A stretch of DNA of 64,000 bases. Source: Tridacna crocea. Taxonomy: Eukaryota; Mollusca; Bivalvia; Cardiida; Cardiidae. The position numbers and the translations under genes are program-made. Position 1 is the first letter of the stretch; every line of letters starts with the position of its first letter. The notes under the pieces were generated by a model. That model was given only the letters and a program-made list of their open reading frames with translations. It searched no databases and was not told where the DNA came from. Location: assembly GCA_943736015.1 (NCBI GenBank), contig OX031069.1:39900728-39964727 (forward strand), given 5' to 3'. Of this stretch, positions 24,437 through 33,800 are shown piece after piece.

Positions 24437-24801
24437 TTACTCACCATTCGAAATACTGTCCTTAGCAAGTGCGGTTCCGTTGTTGCAGAAGTAATATCTA
24501 GCATCTACAGGTTCATTACCACAGCATACAATCTTCCGTGGAACGTCTATACTGTAAACTTGTCGGGCACAACAAGTCTCTTTCTTTATATCAAATATTA
24601 CAATACCGTAGCAACAGTCCTGGGTTTCGTTTGAATACACTTTAAAACCACAACAACCTTCTTCCGCCTCCTTGTAAATCTGAGTGTCGCAGCACCCGTG
24701 AGTCTTAAGTTTGTAGCTGGTTCCGTCGCAACAGCCGTGTTTTCTACCGTTAATAAGTTTCCTACCGCACCTGAATGAATGACGGCTTGGGATCTCTCGA
24801 T
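24437..24801 (-). CDS. Gene 1 exon 4: six di-cysteine galaxin-like repeats
   Basis: The acceptor is ...TTACCATAG. The exon enters with two bases that complete the Tyr codon begun in exon 3. Cys-Cys blocks read HGCCDGTSY, HGCCDTQIY, EGCCGFKVY, QDCCYGIVIF, ETCCARQVY and IVCCGNEP, followed by YYFCNNG. A weaker acceptor at 24771-24772 would break the phase, so the upstream one was chosen. If not spliced at 24445 (G|GTGAGT), translation ends Asn-Gly-Glu-stop. If spliced there, the exon leaves in phase 1, the entry phase of the galaxin-like exon of gene 2 at 63872. Confidence 0.8.
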
Positions 24802-27800
24802 CTATGGTAAAGATTGATAAGTGGAAGTAAACTGATTTATTATTGTTTACCCCAAATGGCTTGCAACACGCGAAAAGGTAAATTTACATTTGCGTAAAGA
24901 GTCGTTTCGGATCAACCCGCACAGTCGGCGCAGGCTAATTCGAGACAGCACTGTACCCTTACCAAAAAGAAAAGTTCAATTTTTTAATCACTTTAATTTT
25001 GCCGTCTGCTAAAGCTTTTGATTTGGAACAGCCTAAAGTTTTGTCATTTGGTAAAGAGTTACTTGTCTGCAAATGCTATCAAATTCAGAAATTCCAAGAA
25101 TTTTCATTAAGTAAGGAGTTAAGACTGCAATTAGCCACTGTACGTAGTTCATCTATCAATGCACAGGTTTTGGTTGACTGTGTGAGGTATAACGCTGTTT
25201 GCAACATTATTTCAGAACTTTATTAAAAGGAAAAGGGAAATTATTCTTTCGTTAAGAATTGATAAAGCGAGAAAAGAAACAACTTACAGTTTGCACTTAG
25301 ATTCCTCCATACACGTTTTAGTTCTGATACTTTTTTCTGCAACCGTTTACATTTTACGGTCACATGACCCTTTGGTTTAGCGCAATATTTATTGTATCTG
25401 TGGTTCCATCGCTTAATACAACGTGGAGCTGCGTAAGGCAGTTTATGAATCACTGCTTTTGTACGGCAGTAGTCTAATGACAACTGTAAAGATCCTGTTT
25501 AACAAAAAACAATGTATTGTTAAACTTTTCATCAAACTCTAGCGTAAATTTTTTTACCACGAGGTTAAAAGCTTTTAAAAACATGGTAGGGAAGAAAAAT
25601 ATTCTAGATATTCTATTCGCAAGCATTTTTCTCACCCCCCCCCCCCCCAAAAAAAAAATAATGGTTCTACCTTCGTAGAAAAAAATATCGTCATTTTATA
25701 GCCACGTTTAGTTTGTCGAGGGTAAATTAATTTAAATATATGTTATTCAACAGTATGAGATACAAAAAAAGGCAATAAAATCATTCTGAAGAAAAGGATA
25801 AGAACGGAAGCTTTGGTTTCTAAAGTTCTTCTCCAAGTTTCACTTAATGCATACCATTACTAATTACTAGTCTGGTGACAGGTTGACTCTTTTAGCCCGC
25901 CCAAGGGAAAGGCAGTGCTTTATGCGGAAGGCATAGATCAAGATCAGACCGCACAGAACGTGCGGTCTGATCTTGATCTATACCATCCGCTTGTTTAGTC
26001 CAGCCTATAAGGTGGCAATCTAACTGAACTTTGGCGGGTTATATTTGCAGCCGTCGACGGGGTTCAACCCATTACAACACAAAGCCGACTTTTAACGACC
26101 CTTGGATAGAAACCTTTTGAAAACATTGTGGAAAAGAGAGAAAATACTGGTCACCAGCGTTTTCTCGTTTTTCCCCATAGTGCTTTCTACCCTAGTAAAG
26201 ACAAATTGTACCTTTTGAGCCACACTAAAAATATCGTATGCAAATGCTTTCAATTTGGGCAAGGCTAATATTTTGTCGTCTGTTAATAGGTTAAGAATGA
26301 ACCGTTGTCTGATACAAGGCATCTTCGCAAGCCAAGGATACTAAGGCAAAACCCTTGGCCACTCGCCTCTTTAAAAATCGAAGCTCCTACTGCGCCATTT
26401 CATTGGATGCGATCAAAACCCGTCGCGTCCAATCAAACCATCCGTTACAAGAAACCTTTCGCAAAACAGAAAACAATAATGGCGGCGCCCGTCAAAAACC
26501 AAAGTTGTCGTGTTTGTGACGAAAATTTGCCAAAAAGGAGTAGACGATCGATATTCAATAAAATTTATTTTAAAAGGTTACGATCAATTATGTGAAATAT
26601 TAGGACGGGTTCCACAGCCAAATGATTGCGAATTATCGTATGTCTGTTCGACTTGTTTTTGATGTGATGAATCCGAAGCCATATTTGATGCATAGCCTAA
26701 CAAATTTTATTCTGATTGGTCAGAAATAATATCTGCAAAGGTCACGCAACTCGTTGTATTCGATAGGTGGCGCAGCGGGAGTTTCGATTTTTAAAGAGAC
26801 GAGCGGCCAAGGGTACTTAACGAACAAAGTGGAGTTAGTATCCTTGGCTTGCGAATGGGGCTTAATATATCTCCGTGACACATGATACCAAGCACGATAT
26901 CACAATATTATGGAAGCATAATGGCAACATTTTTAATAACCGACTGAATCATAAGGTAGAATGGCTCTTTGACATACAGAAAATTGACGGATGGCGACAC
27001 GTTTCGGCCCAGATCAGCCTGCGCGGATTGCGCAGGCTGATCTGAGTCGGTACGTTTCGCTGATAATTTACATCCCCTTTTTACGGAACATGTTCGTAAT
27101 TATATTAAACTCTGAAAGAGTTAATGTCGAAATTCAATTATTGCGAAAAATTTGAATTTTCGAGGAATACGATTTATTGAATAACTCCACGAAAATACGT
27201 GACTCTTTTCTATAACTATAAGCCGGCAAAATGAACATTATATTCTTTTTTTTGTAATATAGTCAACAGTGATTATTATTGCTTCCAATGAGCCCAGATA
27301 TATAAATATTATATATTTTTTTCTATTATTATGTAACTGCTGTTCCTAAACTAATTTCAGGAGTATGTGGGTTCCTATTTCATCATTTATCGCACGCACA
27401 AAATTAATTATCAAAATTCCACGCCAGCCACTATGAATATGCAGAGCTACTATCCTGTTTGTAACGATATTTAAAAATACAATCTGCATGTAGTAGTACT
27501 GGCATTTATCTATTTCGTGAGATAGCGCCTTGAGTAGAAATGCAGAGGGGATTTCCCTGTCCACTTTCGAAGGTAGAATTTTTCCGTGAACAATTTCAAA
27601 AGCAGATATTTCCATATGACATAATCATCACAATCATTCCGCGTATAATATGCATGTTAACATAAACTTCCGTGATACCTTTTCGGTAGAGAAATAGATC
27701 AGACTGAACAAAAGGTAGGGTAAAATCCTGAATGGATACTTTTTCGGTGTTTTTAACACTTATGCTGCTAAACGCAACTCAACGAACCTTTGCGGACAGT

Positions 27801-30800
27801 GTAGATCAAGATCAGACTGCACAGAACGATAAGGAGATAGTTATCCTCTCAAAAAATAACGATCAAAATTTCAGAATTTCCAAAATTTTTGGTTTTGACT
27901 GTAGGCTTGAAAATTTCATTTCAAATTATTTAGCAGGTTCAGAAATAATGTGACCCATCACGTAAAAAGGGACCATCTAGAAATTTTGTACATCAATTAG
28001 ATGAAAACAGATCAACGATAGTGCAGGTCAGTTTAAGTTGATAATTCAAAAATGATTGTATAACAGGGTACAATGACATTTTTTTCATACAGAAAATGCC
28101 TTTTAAGCGCAGTCTGACCAGGGTTGACACTTTTCGAAGTTCCCAGAAGGTCTGTTTTTGCGCGATGGGTCACAAAAAAGAAAATTAGATCATAAGAGCT
28201 TATAAACGCGCAAATACATTTACATGTATTTTCCGATTGGAAATACCCATTTTCTGTTTCGCGCACTATCTTTAGCATCGACCTCACGCACGTGCGTTCG
28301 GTAAAGGGCAAAAACTAAACGCATAACCAGCGATTATCTCACTTTCCGCAATCTTTTCTTTACCTTTAACTTTACGCATTCAAAACCCAACCCTTTGGTC
28401 ACATTAAGTTTGTCGACTGAAAAAAAAAAAAGAAATCTCAAATAAATTAGCAGAAATGAAATAAATGTGAAATAAATGTTGTCGTTTAACCCTCTACCAC
28501 ACAATCCCGACTTTTAGCGGCCCTGAGAAAGAAGCCTTTTGAAAAAAATGTGGGAAAAGGAGAAAATCCTTTTCCCACAATTTTTTCTACCCTTCCAAAA
28601 ACAAATTTCAAATTTTCAGTTACTTTTATTTTGTCATCTGCAAATGCTTTGATTTGGGACCAGTGTAAAATCTTGTCGTTAAGTAAAGAGTTAAAAGAAA
28701 GAGAACCCTGCCTATCACGGCACTATATGGCTTGCAACACGCCGAAAGGGGCATTCGGACATCTGCGTAAAGTGTCGTTTCGGATCAGCCTGCGCTGTCC
28801 GCGCAGGCTAATCCGAGACGGCACTTTACGATTACATTAGATTGTGTCCTTAAGTAGACATGTGCAAAACAGAAAATTGCATCAAAACGGAAAGTGTCGT
28901 CTCGGATTAGCCTGTGCTGACTGCGCAGGCTGATCCGAGACGACACTTTACGCAGATGTCCGAATGCCCTTTTTCGCGTGTTGCAAGCCATATTATAGGC
29001 CATGAATGTATTCCTCCTACGACTCTTTGAATTTTTTACCACACAATCGCGTACTGGCATTCAACCGACCCGGGAAGTAGACAGCTTTTAAAAAACAGTG
29101 TGGGAAAACGCGAAAATGTTGGTGAACCATGTCTCCAAAACAACCAAAGACAAATTCTATAATTTGAAATACATCTTGTTTGTCGTCGACAATGGGATTT
29201 CAACTTGGAAAATGGCCGTTAAGCGCGACTAAAATACCTTTACCGAAAAGTTGAGATCAAGGTTAGATTGCACAGAACGTGCAGTCTGATCTTGGATCTA
29301 CACATCGTTTAAAATAGCATTATTCGGTTTTTTTTTTTTTTGGTTTCGTTTCGTTCTTTTTTTTTTATTCTATCGGCTTGAATGTGTCGTTTTTAAGCCT
29401 ACAGCACGATAAGAGTTAGAATTTTATCGTCTTTATAAAGAGGTTTAGTGTTCAGTAAATAAAATGACAATTCAAAGTTTAAGAAGTTGGGATTTCACAG
29501 CACCCATCCCCGCCCCCTCCACCTCCCCGACCCCGCCCCCGGTAAAATTTCATATTTTCGGGAAAATAATGTCAAAGATGAGACAGCAAATTATGCGCGG
29601 TTTGTTTTTTAGGCGCTGAATACTAAACCAACAAACAATGTGCGAAACTGTTCTACAGCAAAGCAAGATCGTTTTTTAAAACTGAAGTAGAACAAAGAAA
29701 GGGACGGCGTAGGTGCATGTTCAGACTGCACATTCTGTAATTTTTTTTCTTATCTTGATTCACTCCGCCCACAACAATTACTCATATCTATAGCTGCGGT
29801 TATGAATAGATAAACTTATGCGTTTCGTTTGGGTTTTTGGAAGAAAGGAGGGGACGGAGGAGTTTCTGTGACTGTCCAACTCCAACTCCTACGTTTTCAA
29901 CCAACATTAAATGTGATATGGTATGCTATAATTGGCTTGCAGTACGCGAAAAGGGGCATTTCTGACAATTGCGTAAAAAGTCGTCTCGGATCAGCCTGCG
30001 CAGTCCGCGCAGGCTAATCCGAAACGGCACTTTCCCTTTTTTATATAATTTTCTGTTTTTGCGTAAGTCTACTGAAGAACAAAATCTACTATTATACTGC
30101 AAAGAAATTTCTTTACCCTTTAAACATATTTATTTTACATCGATTGAGAAATAGGTTCTTACAACCTATACTAATCTCTCTCGATTCTGCTTCCTGGGAA
30201 CTACACCAGTACTCGCGCCGAATGTGTGGGCCAATGAAAAATCCCAAAGTTGACACCCGCTCCCGGATATCGAACTCAGGACCTTTAGGTTATGAGGCCG
30301 ACGCTCTACCTCAAGACTACGTACACCACAAAGAAATTTCTCGTGATCTGATTGATTAACATGCCGGGAACATATATATCATGTACCCTGTCAAAACCCA
30401 AGTAAAGCCAGTTTCCCTTTTGAGTGCCCCCATAAACATCACTACACTTGCAACACATCTAAAATGGCGTCATTCGATCAACAGACTGCACGTTTATGCA
30501 CCAAACTGCACGTCAGTTTCCAGTGACGCGAGTTTTCATTAAATAGTATTGGGGCACTCAGAAAGGAATTTCTATTTCGTCAACATACTCGATTCATGAG
30601 ATTATAAAACAGGAAAATTTCGTTTAACGCGGTTTGAAAGCGTAAAACTTTGCAGTATAATAAATTTGTTGTACGGTCAGGTGGACTTCGGCTCGGGGCG
30701 ACATGATTCACCACAGCCGTGAACAAGTTTCCAAGTCCCCTGCCATCTGACCGTACAACTAATAATGTAGCCGTAATGTGTCGTCTCGGATTAGCCTGCG

Positions 30801-33800
30801 CGAACTGCGCAGGGTAATCCGAGACGACACTTTACTCAAATATCCAAATGCCCCTTTTTGCGTGTTGCAGGCCATATCTAAGGTATGCTCTGTAACAAGA
30901 AGACTTGATGAATCTGGTTAAAAAAAATCGATTCAGGCTCGCCTGCGCAGTTAACATGCAGAAGCTGGCCTGTGTCAAAACGATTTGCTAGTGGTCAATT
31001 TTCTGCATGGGAAAAGGCCATTCTACTTCATGATTCAGTAGCTTGTTCGACAAAATGAGTTTATGGATCCACAATTGTAATTATGATGACGCGCTTGGTA
31101 TATTGGGTCATGGAAATTCATTAGATCCCCTTTTCACAGAGCATGGCTCATCAAGTTCTACACCATACTGTTTAACCCTTTCCCAAACGACAAACTTTTG
31201 GACTAGACCAAATTGAAAGCATTTGCAGACGACAATTCAATTCTTGCTGAAAAGATGATTTCTGTCTATGATAGGGTAGAAAACGTTGTGGGAAAAGGAG
31301 AAAATGCTGGTTACCAGCATTTTCTCCTTTTCCCACAATGTTTTCGAAAGGCTACTATTCCAGACTCATAAAAACCAGGGATTATTTGGGAAAGGGTTAA
31401 CTGTGTCATCCGATTTTCCCTAAAAAAAACAACATTACTTTACCAGAAACTATATTGTAGGTATTCAGAAGCATTCTGCAAAGCGCCGATAAAAAAAAAT
31501 AGGAATGGACAGATTCGTGTTTTGGCCGTCATGAGAAGTTGAGATTGACTGTTGATTGCAATGTATGATGTTTAACGCCGTTTTTAACATTATTTCAGTT
31601 ATATCGCGGCGGCCAGTGCACGTATCCATGCTTTCATTGAGTCTCTTTTACCAGTACTCCGCAAACTTTTCTTTCCAAGCCACTGGCTGCTTTCCCATAT
31701 AACCACCATCGAAACAATTGTCAGCGATGGGAGAGGAATGAATCCTGTCGAAATGACTATAATCAATCCTTGGAAAGAAATTGGCCGATCCAAGGATCGT
31801 ACCCATGACCCCTTGTTCTCAAGTCATGAACGCTACCGACTGAGCTACTGGGGCTCGCCATTATAAGTTGAGAACCGCGTAAGACAAGCTCACAAAAAAA
31901 AAAACCACAAATCACATCAAGTTTATTGAAATTAAATTGGATTTATGAAGCTACAAGTTAGAACTAGATCTTAACCAAAAATCTTTTCCTTCAACAAGCT
32001 TAAAACGCTTAGCCGTTTACCACACGGTCGGTTGAATGCTAGTACCCGATTGTGTGGCAAAGATTTCAAAGAAACGTATAGAAGGAATACATTCATGGCC
32101 TATAATATAGTTCCGTGATCAGCAGGGTTCTCTTTCGTTTAACTCTTTACCAAACGACAAGATTTTACACTGGACCCAAATCAAAGCATTTGCAGACGAC
32201 AAAATAAAAGTAACTGAAAATTTGAAATTTGTTTTTGGAAGGGTAGAAAACATTGTGGGAAAAGGAGAAAATGCTGGTTACCAGCATTTTCTCCTTTTCC
32301 CACAATGTTTTCAATAGCTTTCATTACCAGGGTCATTAAAAGTCGGGATTGTGTGTTGAAGAGTTAACACAAACTGCTAAGCGTGACTCGCTCACCTTTT
32401 GCGGACAGTAGTAAACTAGATCAGACTGCAGAGATAGGGGATATTTGTTTTTTTCGGTGAAAGATCAAATTTATTTCATCAAGTGGACACCATCGGTAAT
32501 ATTTTCACGAGTGGCGCAGCCGAGAGTGAAAATATTACCGATGGTGTTCACGAGATGAAATAAATTTCGATCTTTCACCGAAAAAACAAATATTCTATTT
32601 ATTTCATGCTTTTAACCCCTTCTGGGAGGAGCTTTATCAAAATCCAGTACAGTTCTTTTCCGTTATTCCCCGTGGCGTACCCCTCCCGCATAGTCTCAAT
32701 AATCAGACGCTCCGGTGATCTTTTTCATATTTGGACATTTACTGTACACCGTACCGTATCAAGTCTACCGTAAATTTTCCGGTAGCAAATATAGAGCGCT
32801 ATACTGACTTTCGGTTTCGTCAGTTTTATTTGTATTGCAGCGAAATGCAAATAACTTTTAGTAATAAACATGACCAAGAACAAATCGTTAAACTATTCAT
32901 GACTTAAAGAGCTTATAGAAGTCGTTTATAACATGTTTATCTCGGAAAAATCACGGACGAAATTTATCGTGCGTGGCGGCCATTTTGTATGTTTTCGGGA
33001 ACGTAAACCACTCAAGTAACTGATGAAATGCACCGTGTTTTCTCACGATCAGCGTTTAAATTGAAAATATTTGTATGTCAAACGAAGGAATATTGAATAC
33101 GCAAGCAACAGGTATGTTTAAATCCTAGTTTTGTGCTCTATTAGCGAAATTATGGGAGTTCAAACTTGCGAACAAAATCTGTGCGGAACTTTCAACTGGA
33201 TTGTCTCTGCACCCAGAGGCGACCAGTCGAAAAGTAACATCGCCTTTGAGGACTGTTATCTGTACTACCCTCTCGCATAGCAACACATTACAATATTACG
33301 TCAAGCACGAGAAATGTAAGGTATGTTACGTCATATTTCCCATCTGGTTGTAGGGCACGCGCAATTTACCTAGGCAACAGGAACGTGAAAATCATGAAAT
33401 GAAATATTTTCTCCAAAAATGTACCTTTGAAATAGTAAAATTTGGGTTGTTATTATCGGCTTCAAACTTTTATTTCGGTGATTTAGCAGTATAATATTAA
33501 AAATTTGACGAGTTTGTAACGTGGACGTGACTGTATTCTCTTAACCCTTTACTCTATAGATACTCATTTCTACACATTGCTTGCAGGAGCCTTTGGAAAA
33601 CATTGTGGCAAAAGGTGAAATTGCTCGTGACGAGCAATTTCACCTTTTGCCACAATGTTTTCTACACTATCAAAAGGTGTCATATACACATAAGAAACGT
33701 CTTCATCCTTGCTGTTATTTAGGTTCAATTAGAGATACCATAGAAATGCCTTATGGGGTAAAGGGTTAACAAGCTGTAGTTACGAGTTTTTCGAAGTAAT

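Noticed and set aside
24770..24772. Alternative acceptor for gene 1 exon 4 (TTCATTCAG)
   Set aside because: It would leave the galaxin frame out of phase with the preceding exon. The upstream acceptor at 24802-24803 restores phase and adds 31 nt of open frame.
30240..30320. tRNA gene on the minus strand (also 31793-31858 and 58028-58095)
   Set aside because: Box A and B-like words are present, but the acceptor stems do not pair and the sequence runs into SINE body text shared with other sites.
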